From Tubulanus polymorphus (taxonomy: Eukaryota; Nemertea; Palaeonemertea; Tubulaniformes; Tubulanidae): a stretch of 64,000 bases of DNA. The stretch is taken from positions 1,550,001-1,614,000 of the forward strand of contig NC_134028.1 of assembly GCF_964204645.1 (NCBI RefSeq). Direction: 5' to 3'. Below, in pieces: positions 39,150-52,600 of this stretch. Under the pieces are notes generated by a model. It was not told the DNA's origin, ran no database searches, and was given only the letters and a program-made list of their open reading frames with translations. The first letter of the stretch is position 1, and each line of letters opens with the position of its first letter. A program made the position numbers and the translations under genes.

Positions 39150-39232
39150 AGAGTTAGGGTTAGGATTTTGGTTTCTCAGGGTCTGTAGTTGAACCATTGT
39201 CTGCCTTAGTTAGGGTCAGGGTTAGGGAATCC
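39150..39232 (+). repeat. Degenerate interstitial telomere-like repeats
   Basis: Contains gagttagggttagg, agttagggtc and agggttaggg separated by unrelated bases. A short degenerate cluster, not a continuous TTAGGG array. Confidence 0.5.
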
Positions 39233-41153
39233 TAAAGAGGCTAGACCCACGTGATATAGTTAACAGGGCACGTTCAAACTAGAAAGATGTGGGGCGACAA
39301 CTCTAGGCAGTTTCAACCAATCATTCAAATCTGTTGAAAAAGCCCGAACAGGGTGGCAGCCCCTTGCTGAATTTCTGTGAACTAATGTCTTCGCCATGGC
39401 AACTGGACCCATCATCCGACAGGAAATAAAACCGAACAAACAACTTCAGTTTCGTCTTATTACAATTTCAACTTTGGGAAGTTTATTACAGAAATATGTG
39501 TCAATATAAATATGTATCTTGTGCTAGGTAAAATCACATCTACTTTGAAATAAATGACATAAGAAATTAACAAAATTTCTGAATTAGCTGCAAAAAAACT
39601 CCCATAATTTTCTCCATGACTGGCTATTGACTCAGTTTAAATGCGCAAAGGAAATTTCTATACCTGCCATTTTCCGTAACTTGATTCGAGAGTTGTTATG
39701 AAATTTGTCATCTAGGAAATTCAAAATATTGTATATTGAATCGGAATCCAATGCCCATGTCTGACTAGTCATCCCGCCAGAACTTTTGACAGAAAAAGCT
39801 TCGAACAAAGGCAAATAAATTGTTTTTTTTTTACTACAAGTTCCATAACAACGGACAAAAAGAACCAGCATAACAGACGCATAGAAAGATCGACGATTTG
39901 ATTTCGCTAAAATTCTGAGAAATATTGTCATATTTTTAGTTACACAGTATTTATGTACAACACCCTGGTTGCCCACCCAGACTAGAATCTCTAGCATGCA
40001 CATTATTAATTACAGACACTATTTACATTTATATCATTATCATGCAATAATTCATCCATCCCAGTTTAAGAAAGCAGCCCTTTCAACTATCTACATCTTT
40101 TGCCACTTGCTAAAAAGGTAAACCATTAAAACTAATCCCTTTCGATTGATAAGTAAACTCCAAATATACATATGCTGAAGATTTACTCTTAAGGTTTAAG
40201 AGCAATTAAGTAAAACAACAGCCAGAAACAAACTGTGCAATTTGAATAGTTTTGAACTTTTAGAGGTAAGTAGTAAGATTAATAATTCGAAGGCTGCTGA
40301 AATGATGAAGTAGGCAAAAGTTGTAGACAATGAAGGTATGCAGTTATTATCTTCATATCCTTGGCACATTAACGAGTTAATATAAATTTAAAGGGGATTC
40401 AAAATGAATTCCCTGTTTGACCCTGTATTTCCGTTGGTTATAAATGTTAGGTACACACGCAATCATGTACAGTACTCTGAACGTATACCTCAGTTTAACA
40501 TACCTATATATATATATATATAGATTGATGACCAGCTATTACTGTCACTTATTAACGTCAAAAGCTTTTGTAAAAATGTTCTGACGGTTTAAACTCTTTT
40601 TTGTGTACGATTTGTTTTCAATAATCGTGAGAAATCGATGAAAGATTTTTACGCCAGTTACAAGTGTGTATTATCAGTGCAGTGATGAAAGAATAGGCGT
40701 TGTGTGATTTGATTACAATGTCATTTCTCCTCTAGTGTTTTTTTTTCGATTTAATGCGTTTTTCCTATTTGTTGAGCAACTTCATCATTGTCAAAACTAT
40801 TTACAACATAAAAATATCCTCCACTTACATAATAATTGTCCATTGATTGTTTAACAACTCATATAAGATTGTCACAGTCAATAATTACAATATTACACAC
40901 ACAAAGAATATACCTCGAGTTTATCTTACAAACGAACGTTTACTTTTCAAAAATCCTTCTACACATCATTGACCATCGACCTAGCAATTTCATTAAAACA
41001 AGTTATCAAAAACAGAGATATAGAGTTAGTTGAACGAATTTAAGCTTGAAGAGCTTGAAAGTTGGAACCAATCCACATGTGCTTCCGATAATTTTTGATG
41101 TATTGAAATATTCAGAGTCTAACAAATAGTTTTGACGACTTAAATGTAATAAA

Positions 41154-41256
41154 GCCAGTTGCACAGTCATGGTTTGGCTCCAAAAATAGGTTCTAAAATA
41201 TCATAAAATCAAAATTGCCTTAGAACGGTCATGAAAAGCCATATTGCGCAACTGGC
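41154..41256. mobile_element. Short MITE with gccagttgcrca ends
   Basis: The left end gccagttgcacagtcatggt (41154-) and right end gccatattgcgcaactggcc (-41256) are imperfect inverted copies. The same gttgc(a/g)cagtcatgg core is in the element at 52073-52216. Non-coding. Confidence 0.65.
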
Positions 41257-44200
41257 CTGACCAAGTTCTGAGCAGATGCTAGAAAGCCTGACATAACTGT
41301 GGAACTAGGGCTGTTCACAGAAAAACCAAAGACACTTCAAAACCTAAAAGAACAACAAATGAGTCATGAAAAAATCTATGACCAATATACATAGTATAGT
41401 TAGTGTACCGTGAATAGACTATATGGAGTCTACACAACTTCATGAAGATTCCAGGATTCTTTACAGACTTCGATAAAAACATCATCATTAAAACCACATA
41501 TATTTTCCTTGATAACAACGAATCACCTAGATCCTGGTCACAACACATATCAATGAATCCTTTGATTGGTAATACGCCTTTAACTATGCAATGGTGATGG
41601 CCATTTCAACACCTTTTGAAAACTGATAATACGTACATTGATGTAACTGTTCCAGTGTGTGAAGTCACTACTGCATTTGTAAATATTTTAGAATCAACAA
41701 ATCATGAACTTGTACCACATTTACAGGGCCGCCAATACCTGGAAAAGACTACCATTTAACCAGCTGGAAATATTTCAGGAACATTTTGTAGGAAATGTTT
41801 GAATGGTAAGACCCTCACTTATTGAATCATTTCTCAAGACCAGAAAATGGCAACTAACGATAAGGGAATAGTTGGCAGCCCTGTAATGACAATCAAATGA
41901 GAGAGAATTCCTAATAGGTAACATAATCATCTGTAAAACTGAAATAAAATCAAAAATAATCTAAATTCTGACAACCTAATATCACTTTCATATCATATCT
42001 AATTACATCATTTTCTTCATTAATTATACACTACAATTATCTATCATTATTATTATTATTATGCATTGATAAAATTTCTCAATATATTCATTGAAGCTCG
42101 ATCTACATTATTACAGTACGGTTTAATTTGTGACGAAGGCGCAATAAATCGCTAAATAAAATCGTATAAAAAAAAAAAATCGGTGAACTCCTATCTGTCC
42201 CTGAAGTAACATCCCCTGATACAAAACATGATGAAAAGTCAAACATTTTGGTGCAAAAATGATCATTTCAAGAAATACCAGCGCAATGTCAGCTACCTTC
42301 AATAATCGAGACACAAGAAACTTTGTGGGATGACCATCTTATAAAATCATCGATAAGAATTTGAAACCTAAACGCGTAGTCTTAAACAGAATTTGAAGAA
42401 AAATGTCCACAGACAACCGTATTATGTAATTTAACTACCAGGTATTATGCGCTCAAAACAACTGACCTATTTATACTTCAAAAAGGGCAAAGCGAAAATC
42501 AATAATGGGCTGAAATAATATGGAATGTTCGCTAAAAAGTACTGACTATATTCAAATGTATTCTAAAGAGACAAATCTCTGCAATAAACATAAAATTGGC
42601 CATATCAGCCAGGGAAAAATAGACGGTTCTTAGAGAATTGAGTTAGTCATGTGTATAGGGGGTCTGTGTTGAATCACTAGTATATCACTAATAAATGAGA
42701 GATATTTTCAGTGGCAAGAATCAATACGATTTTTTCTTCTGAGAGATACTTTTGAGAGATATGTTATAACAACATTATTTACACTAATAATCAAGCGGAT
42801 TGACGAGGTTAATACAAGTACATTAAATCTACAAAATGTGCTTATTGTGTATGAAAATGGTTTTAAAACGACGATAATTTGTCATGGCGATTACTGTTAT
42901 GTTCTCTTGTTATGTCTATGAAAGCATTATATTGAGCATTATTAGGAAGTGCTGTAGAAGCATTTTCCATCGAAGAGTAATCACAGAATCAAGAAATCTA
43001 TAGCCAAAAAGTAATTCAATCGATGTTTATAGAAAATCTATCGAATATAAGCGACTGTACGCGTGTTCTTGCACCATTTTATATTCAACGCTCTATCAAA
43101 CTTAAAACTGAATTGTTAAAAAATTAAAATAGAATTCCAACTGCCAACTCCGTAACAGAAAGGGCGAGTAGAATCATGACTAAACCATTCAGAATGTATC
43201 ATAAAACGTGCGCAGTTAAGGCTTCAGGGCTAAATCGTTAGAATGGAATTTAAACAGGTCTAAAACCGACATGAGAATAAAACATCGGTTGATTTCAAAA
43301 ATAAACCGTAAAACAAAGCACCTCAGAATGTCTACATTTAGAGAGTTTACCGTGCAGAAATCCGGAACACCACAACGAACGACAATAGTTACAGATAGAT
43401 TATTAAAACAGTGTCATCTCAATAAGACGGTATAGCTATGATTAATAGAAAAAGCTATATAACCCACCAACTGAGAATTACTTAAAAAATATCTAAGCAA
43501 GTATTGGTGTAAGAAAAGAATAAAACGAATGCGTAATTCCTACAGAATAAAACTGAAAAAGCACAGATTATAGCAACAGTTCAGATTTAAATCAACTAGG
43601 TGCATCTACAACTTGACTCCGAACAATTAATCATTTTACAAACAAACTTAAAGTTTTAAGGTGTTCCTATAAAAAATGATCTCTTTTTAAGCTAGTCAAA
43701 ACATCTCGATATTCATATGCATTTATATACCTATATCATGTATCATATTACATATATATATATGCGTATGAATATGAATATTTTTGTAAAAATAAAAAGC
43801 CTATCTGCACCATAAACCAATCAGAAATCATATATAGCACTTCTTCATATCGCTGATCGTAAAAATATAAACAAACATTATAATATTTGTATTTATATGT
43901 ATATAATATATTCGTAATAATAATTTCAACATAAAATTTAAAGCATTCGAGTAAAATGCTCCTCGCAGTAAATCAATGATAGTTTCGTTCCGCCGGTCGC
44001 GGGATCCGGTTAAGATAATGACACACGCACAGTTACACACACAAACACACACAATACACGAGTTTCAACTGTGTTAAAAGACTGAGTGCGCAAAGTTCTG
44101 TCGGTGCTTCGCCATTTTTAAAATGTACGTCGTACGGTATATTTATATATCTATATATATATATATATCGTCATTTTCATCATTTACAAAATATTACAAA

Positions 44201-44262
44201 ATAAAAGGCAGTAGTTTTTTTTTTCTAGACGTCGTTCGAATCGGAAAAAAAACTGCAACACG

Positions 44263-47200
44263 TCACACGCGCGTACTTTGAGTCGTCGTCGATGACGAGG
44301 ATTCCGATTTGATTTTGACAGTTTTCGGTGGTTCGGTCGCGTCGACCGGCGGCGACACATCGGTCGTCGACAGGCAAGACGTCGACGACGACGGCTGCAT
44401 ATCGTGTTGACTCGATGACGAGTCGATTACGTCGTGTTGTTGCAAGTCCAGTTCGGTATCGGAATCGACGTTTGAATTGTGACGACTGGAATTTAAAGGA
44501 CTACTCGATTCGGGCAAATCGGTGTCGTTCGTAGAGTCGGCCTTCGCGATGTTTGTCATGTTCATTTCGTCGAAGCTGTCCGGACCTTCGGCGTCTTCTA
44601 AATCGTCACTGACTCCGTCGTCGTCCTCATCCGTTAAAAATCGTATACATTTTTTCTTCCGCCTGAAACAAAAAAATGACGAGGAAAAGATTTAATTTTT
44701 TGACAATCGCGGAAGCGCGGCGCGTATTCGACGCGATGAATAGAAGGTAAACATATGATTAATATAAGTTGAAAGAAAAAATTCGGGAAACTGATGAAAC
44801 AGAGCTGCCAACCACTGGAAATATTAAAGTAGAATGTTTTAAGGAACATTAAAAATGGACTGCAAGAAGAAAGAACTAAATGATCAAATTAACCAGTAAG
44901 GTTCTTAGGCAATGACTTTCTATTTCAGAATTTTTTTGCACCTCATTTCGTAGAAGTTGTTCTTTCAAAATTTTAGTGTTGCTTTATAATCAATATATCA
45001 TAGTACAACAACAGAATCCACGTAGAAATAAGGTCCACGACTTCAATATTCTCATAGTCATACATTTCAATATTATCAAAGATTTTTATTCAATGGAAAT
45101 GAATATATTTCTCAATGAATTCTGATGTTACATCTGTAATATATTACAGTACATGATGTTCAATAAAAACTTCATGGCAATCGCTACAGCAAAGCAATGT
45201 AGGATTGATACCTACATATTATTGATATCATTACAAATAATCGTATCCTATGTAATATTTATATATATATAAATATGGGTAATGTTAGCAACTGGAAAAG
45301 AATCATAATATTTGATTATCAACAATAATATATAGTTTGATGATAAAATATTCATTGGTTTCCATTGGTCGACCTAAAACTGAATTGAAATGTCGGTTGA
45401 ATTGCTCATAAAACTGCCACCAGGTTAAACAAGTTTGCTGATTATCATTTGAAGGTCAATGCGGAGGCAGGCGTAATTATGATACGGTCAACATAAAGGC
45501 TCGTGCGGCGTGCGCCGACTATTTCTGCGAATTAAACTCCCAGTCATTTTCATCTTTTGTTTTCGCGAATCAGACACGTATTTTTTTATGCGAACCATGA
45601 TGCAATTTGCGCTGAAACACGGACCTTTTGAACTGGGGAGCCTTTACAGTGCCGACATGTGATAATTAACTTTCTTTAGCCCGATATGTAGCGAACTGAA
45701 ATCGTAAGCCATCTCTCATCGATGTACTGATGTGGAAGGCGGGTGTTTTGATGCCATGCAGCCCCGACTTTTATTCTAATTCAGTGAAATGAAGCTGCTA
45801 TAATCACAGTTACATTATAAGAATATGAAATCAATATTGTATGCATACCCATGTGGGATCAGAAAGTCTTACTGCATTAAAAAGCTTTGATAATCTATCG
45901 CGGAGAAGTTCGCCACGAGCTACGGTGATTTTGAAGCTAATCTCGCAAGTTAGGACGACGTGTTTGCGACCGTAATCATCTCTTTTATGTCGGGAATGGA
46001 TTAGAACCCGTTTGTGTGACCCGTGGTTATAATACATGACACGACACTCAAATGTTGTCATCGCGATATTTTGTGATCAAAAGCCATCGGACGCCTCTAT
46101 CAATCTCGGGCGAAGACGCGTTAATCCGAAAGCAGATATTTTCATAAATACATTTCAACTATTCGCGTAGTGAATTACAAATTCAAATATGACAATATGA
46201 CGAATACACTGAAAGCTTACACTTAACAACAACATGCTTAACTGCATAATAAACATTAACAATTATACAACAATAAATATGCACGTTTCAATTTGCTTGA
46301 AAAATGACTGATAGTTTTTATTCTTAATGAATGTGTCCTATGAATATCTATTATCACTAGTGAACCAAGCTACTTGTATTAGATACATTTAAACCCCCTC
46401 CCTACAGAACTAACTTATATGCTAAGCATGATATTTCAAGATAAATCATACTGTTATATTTCTTATGAATGATATTCAGCGAAAATTGCTCATAGAGGGA
46501 TTTAAAAGAGAGTCACTGAATAGAAGGGCAGGAGATGGATCAGATTTCAGGTGATTGATGTACCTGTCGATAATTAATATGATAATAATTATTATTTTAT
46601 TATTGTTCATTATCCAAATAAACGTCAAGTATTAAGAATAAATACATTATGAAAATTATAACGAATAAAATGAAATACGCATGCAAAAATGATATACGAT
46701 ATATGATATGATATATGATCATCAACTGCTGTCTATAGAGTAAGTAATAATAATAATAATAATGATATCATTATTATCATTACGAAGGATAATATTATCA
46801 TTATCATCATCATCATCATTATCATTATTAATATCGAATTATCGTATTAATAATAAGAAGTGTTTACAACGATATACGGTGACGAACATGAGAACGACAT
46901 GAGTAAAAAAAATAAAGTGTGATACCCGGCGACAGTGGATGACGAAATATATGAAAATAATAATGACAATAATAACAACAACAGGTAGAGGCATGATCAT
47001 GCTGCGAAAAACGATCCCCATCTACCTGTCTCATAGATCAGTCGTCGTAACCTGATTCTCATCTAGGACCAAATTTGTGCTAGTCTCACTTGAGTTTTCA
47101 TGCACATAAGATCTGAAATAGAACAAGAGGCCATTGCAGAAAAGTTGATTGCGGCGCCGACCGGCACGGCACTGCTGCTACGGCGCAGGCGTGTGTCCGC

Positions 47201-49574
47201 AACGGTCGGTGCCATTAATTGATTTGTCTTTCAGTTTGTGGTGGTGGTGGTGGTGGTGGTGGTGAACGGTGCTTTTGGCGGATAGATACGAATTGACGAG
47301 CGACGAGGTCGTGTGGAGACACACGCTTCGATCGGCTTCAATTCGTTGGGTGAAATTGCTGCGTTCGTCACGTGGTGACCGACAAGCATGCGTCTGAAAA
47401 TTAACGCAAATCGCATTTCTCTCTCTTTCTGTGTGCGGTTTTATTTGTTTTTGGTTTTTCACGGCACATAAACACTGAGACAGTAGAAAGAGATGAAGAT
47501 GGTGAAATAAAGATACTACTAATACTAAACAGTGAAACGATGGTGTGACAAAAATGACAGATGGTGAAAAAAAGGCTCAAGATATTTCTATGCTTACCAA
47601 TAGAATTTCAAAGAATTTAACCGTTTAGTTTTCAGGCCCAACAATAGTTGGACTTCACGACTATCACGGAATCTGATAATCAGTACTAGCTTCATGTAAA
47701 TACTAGCTAAGAATATCATTGATAAAAAGAACAGATATCAGGGTCTATCCATCATCTTAATGAACTAGTATATCTTCCAACCTTTTTTAAGTGAAAGAAC
47801 ATCTTTTGGACCAGCAAACGTAAAGGTTTTTAGATTCGAGAAAATCAGCACAGTTGTTAAGATTTATGATTTACCGGTATTAACAGGTCCACAGATGAAT
47901 TGCACATCGATTGAACACGATAGAAAAACCATGTTAAACTAAGCGTTCAGTTGATGATCCGGGCAGGAATGAAAATATCACGGAAAAAGGGTTTAAAGAA
48001 TCGAAGGTAACTGGGAAAACGTAGTGAAGGAAGCACATGCAGTCTCAAAGAATAAGCAGTACAGAGGTTTCCGATAAAATCACGATCGACTTAACCTCGA
48101 TATATAAAGTATAAATCCAATTTAAAAACATAGTAATAATAATAATATCAAAATCAATTAAAAAATAGACCGATGATGACTTCGTTCATTATTTTCTCGT
48201 TATAGAACCTTAAACTTTTCTGCATTAGCCCCCATCACGTGCTAAAGACAAGCTGATTACTATTTTACTGTCATGCAGATGTTTTATCGAATATAGAACG
48301 TTCATTAAAAACCAATTATAATCAATCAGCTTGTCTTCGATATATACATTATATATATACACACAAATATATGATAACACTTTCCAGACTAGTAGCACTG
48401 CGCGTTTTAGGAGCGAACGCTCGGCCATCTTCGATCTTCGGTCGATCACGTGAGAACACGAAGAACAATCGGTTATTTACTACACAAAAAGTGATGACAC
48501 GACACATAACGCGGTACACAATTCCAGTACATGCAGTGCTGCCAGTCCCGACTGAATGAATCGACATACAAAGCTTGTAAAAATTGAGCGCAAACAAATA
48601 AATGAATAGAAAATAAGATTTCATCTATCGAGTATTACTGGAATAAGCAAAAAGCTGTGTGATCCTTACCTACACGGTTTACACCACTGACTTTGATGAT
48701 CTACCCCAAAGCGTGCTCGACATTTCTTAGGATTTGAACAATCTGAAACGAGCAAGATTGCACAATACTGTTTGTTGCAATGTTTGCCAAAAGTTCGTTC
48801 TAAATCTATCTTAAACGAATTTACGAATTCGGCTTGAAAGCTTTTAGTTTGTGCTCAATAAGTCGAGTATGTTGGGGAATGACATTGTATCTATAATCTA
48901 ACTAAAATCATCTAAGACCTTTTCGAATTGATTTCTCACAATTTATTATCATGATGAAAAAAGCGAAGACAAAGATTTTTCCCGAGTACAAAATCTTGCT
49001 TCGACCTACTCCAAAACGTAGTGAGATGTAATAAGCTACCAATCAGCATTAAGCGACTACATGTGATAACAAAATGGCTGTACCTCCCACAGGACAATGT
49101 GGAGAATACTATAATTGAGTTGCAACACCCTGCATCGTATTTCAATATCTTAATCAACTGTGGTAAAAATTGTAACAAATCATAAATAAAGGTCAGCACG
49201 TAACGTTGAACAGGGATTGAAACAAGTTTTTAAAATGAATTTCTTCGAAATTTAGTGCCATATCATAGGTTCTTCGGGAAAGAATTCTCATTTTGGATTT
49301 TTTCGTAAGATGCATTTAGAATGTCATCGAAGTTTGGGGCAAATAATCATTGACGGATACACTATACTCATAATTATAACGATGATAATAACATTTATGA
49401 GTGGAACTCGAACTGAAACTACTTGTGAAGTGTGAGGATCATGACACAGGGTTACAATATGCAAGAAGCAAATATACACAAACCAACTTTTCATCACAAT
49501 ATACACAATATCTCATATATACTTCGAAATAAAATTCATTCATAAGTTTCGATATGATCATGCGTAGTTTACAC

Positions 49575-49607
<33 letters not shown>

Positions 49608-52600
49608 TATAACTGATTGTTTATAAATACCTGAGTCTGCGTTCTTGTTTTCACCGGGAGAATCCTTTTTTCTCTTCTTTCGTTTACTGTGACAAGCGTA
49701 GTTATCTCGAGCGCTCCAGCCCGGATATAACTGCATGTGAAGCTCTTTTTCTTTTCGCGCCATCTCGTAATATTTTGCCTGTTCAGACCGGTCTAGCGCG
49801 TGCCACTAGAATAAATATATACGACATTAATAAACCCGAAATCAGTCAAAATCTTTCAACGATCATCATTTCCCTTTCAAACTCTACACATAATTTTGTT
49901 ATTCGATATTATCATCGATTAAACCCTTTTGGGCAAATGAGACTTTTTTCAAAGGTATTAAGTTAATTTCTTCGAGCGTTTTACGGTTTGAATACCGCAA
50001 TAAGCATTTTTAAGACCTTGATACGTTTCGCAATATTCTCGATATTTAAAGATATTTCAAGCGATCTAATAACCATAAGTGACAGCGCTTAATGTAGAAT
50101 TTCAACAAACTGAAACAAATTTAGAATTAAACAATCGCGATGAATATAAAATGAAGTTCTTTTCACTTGGAAAATTGGACTAGAATCAGTCCTGGAAAGG
50201 GCAAACAAATTGAGAGATATCTTTTGGGATATCTTTCCAAAAATAAGTTCATCATGCAGAAAGCAGAGCATCAAAATAAGGCAGCTTTTCTCGAATAAAA
50301 CAATATTGCCAGAAATTGAACCAAGAGGGATGAGCCAATGTTTGTCCAATGTCATCATCTTTTCATATCTTTTTCATTTTTTCTTTTCAATTACTTACTT
50401 TTCGGCCTAAAATTTGATTAATAGCTGCCGATTCTTTGAGTGTGCATTCTGCCACCACTTTTGCTCTTTGCTCTTTCATAAACAGCATAAAAGCATTAAG
50501 AGGTTTCTTGATGTGGGGTTGTTTTTTAGCCGGAGGTTCCGGTTGTTCAATGAGGTCATTACGACCCTGTTCATGTAGAGTAGGATGTCTGAAAATATAT
50601 ATTACGCAATTTATTCAACATAATACACGACGTCATTTCTTACCTTACGACCTAAAATTTGATTAATTGCAGCAGATTCTTTGAGGGTACATTCTGAGAT
50701 CACTTGCGGACGAATCTCCTTCATGAACAACATGAATGCATTTAAGGGCTTCTTTACATAAGGTTTCTTTTTCTCGGACTCGATAGGTCTTTCAACCTGC
50801 AATTCCTGGCAATGTTCAGATTTATCATATAGCCTGAAAAATTATCAGTTTTTGCCACTGAATCCTTTTTCTGATGATTATCACATGAAACTGCCGACCC
50901 AGCCCTAACCCCGCGGGCAGATACGGGCATATCCTGAATCTCATCAAGCGTTAGAATGGCCCACCGAATTTCCTCAAATGCAGAAATTGCATTTCCATGG
51001 ATATCGGATATGCCCCCTTGTTAGAAATACAAGGCCCCTATGGAGTGGTAATGCCATTCCTAGATCGGCCTGTGGATCTAAACCTAATCTTTTAAGTATC
51101 AAACTAAACTAATGAATGGATGGAGAGATACAAGTTATCATAATCAGGGTAGAGCCTAATCGTAATAAAGCATCAATTCGATTCATTTTTATCAATCGAT
51201 TATATTCCTTTTCCATCATTTTCCTCGAAAAGGTTTCTCTATAATGCAAAAGATATTATAGACTTACTCTTTCCAAGAAGCTTCATTCAAATGGGGGTAC
51301 CAGTGGAGTAGATTGTCAGGACTTCTTAAAATATAAAGATTTATAGGAGACAGTTCAGTTAAGAGGAAACTCAAAATAGACAACAATATTTCAGAGACAG
51401 GTCATAAACTATAGAAAATACGATATTAGACACCGAAAGTTAAGAATTCATATTTCAGATTTGTTACTACTGATTGCTTGCTGTAAGCCACGAGTGAGTG
51501 ATAGAAGTTATCCTATGAAATGTTAGATTTTAAAAGAATAGAATTTTTGAAACGAAGTATAAGGGAAAACATCTCTCCATCCAATCATTCGAGGATCTAT
51601 GCTTTTAGAATTGAGGTTTTTACCTTGATTATTACTAATTATGATTAAATATACAAGAATTCTTTGAATTAAACTAAAATTAAATGAAAATCTGGATAAT
51701 TAAATGCACATTGTACAAAGATCAAACAATCTCTAATCTCGCACTGTTTAATACAGAATGACACATGATGAGAGAGAATAAGAGTTTCTCGAAGCTCGGT
51801 TTGATGTTGGAGTCAGATAGGTTACTCCAAGGTTTGATATAAGAATCCGTGTATATTTCAAATCATTGATGAATATCTCATTAAAGTGCTACGACGCATC
51901 TCTTACTAAAAGTTTCGAATTTAGATCTCAATCTTGAATAACTTAAACCACGTTCACACCTCGTTATTTAGAACGTTGTCCGTTCCAAGTCTTAGTCCAT
52001 CTTTTAGAACAGACCAAGATGTCACTCAAGCAAAAACTCTGTTCTAAATTGGTTGTGCCACTTTATAATCGACTGGGGCTGGTTGCATAGTCATGGCTTG
52101 TATTTAAGACCATTCTAAGACCAACTTAGTTCTATAGCCAATCTAACAACTTAATACCAGTCTTAAGATTTAAGACCAATTTTGGACTTAAGTCACAACT
52201 GCGCAACTGGCCCCTGATTTATTAGACCAACGATCAAGGTCTGTTTAAGAATGGAATATTGCTGTGTGCAAATAGAAACAGTGCCAGTCTAGCTGGACCA
52301 GTGATATATCAATGTTTGTGAATGCGCAGCATTGATTTGGTCCGTTCTAAATAGGTCCATTCCAGATAGAGGCCAAATCAGAATGGATTAACTGGCGATC
52401 TAGCGTGAACTTAAGGCTTTAAGATATCCATCTAATGAGTTAATAATATAAACTCAATGTCCCTACGAGACTGAACATATTAAACATACAGTTCAATTAA
52501 TACTTACCGATGATTTTCTTGAGTTTGCGAATGTTGTTGTATATCTTGTTTTGGTCCCGGTGTGACTATAGCCGGATGTGGAATGCCGTGATGCATTCCG

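Larger units (their letters stand above)
37577..44262. other. Converging 3' regions of pyrophosphatase (+) and TCF (-)
   Basis: No exon recognised in 6.7 kb. It holds the tRNA-like element at 37876-38218, telomere-like ttaggg motifs at 39150-39232, a short MITE at 41154-41256 and AT or ATT microsatellites (40502-40522, 42046-42062, 44145-44168). On the minus strand a poly(A) signal complement lies at 39481-39486, which would give TCF a 3' UTR of nearly 5 kb. Three UGUAAAUA (Pumilio-type) motifs read on the minus strand lie at 40020-40027, 40798-40805 and 42776-42783. Confidence 0.45.

Noticed and set aside
47178-47462. Open frame with a run of nine histidines
   Set aside because: Produced by a GTG/CAC trinucleotide microsatellite; the other reading frame gives poly-Thr equally well.
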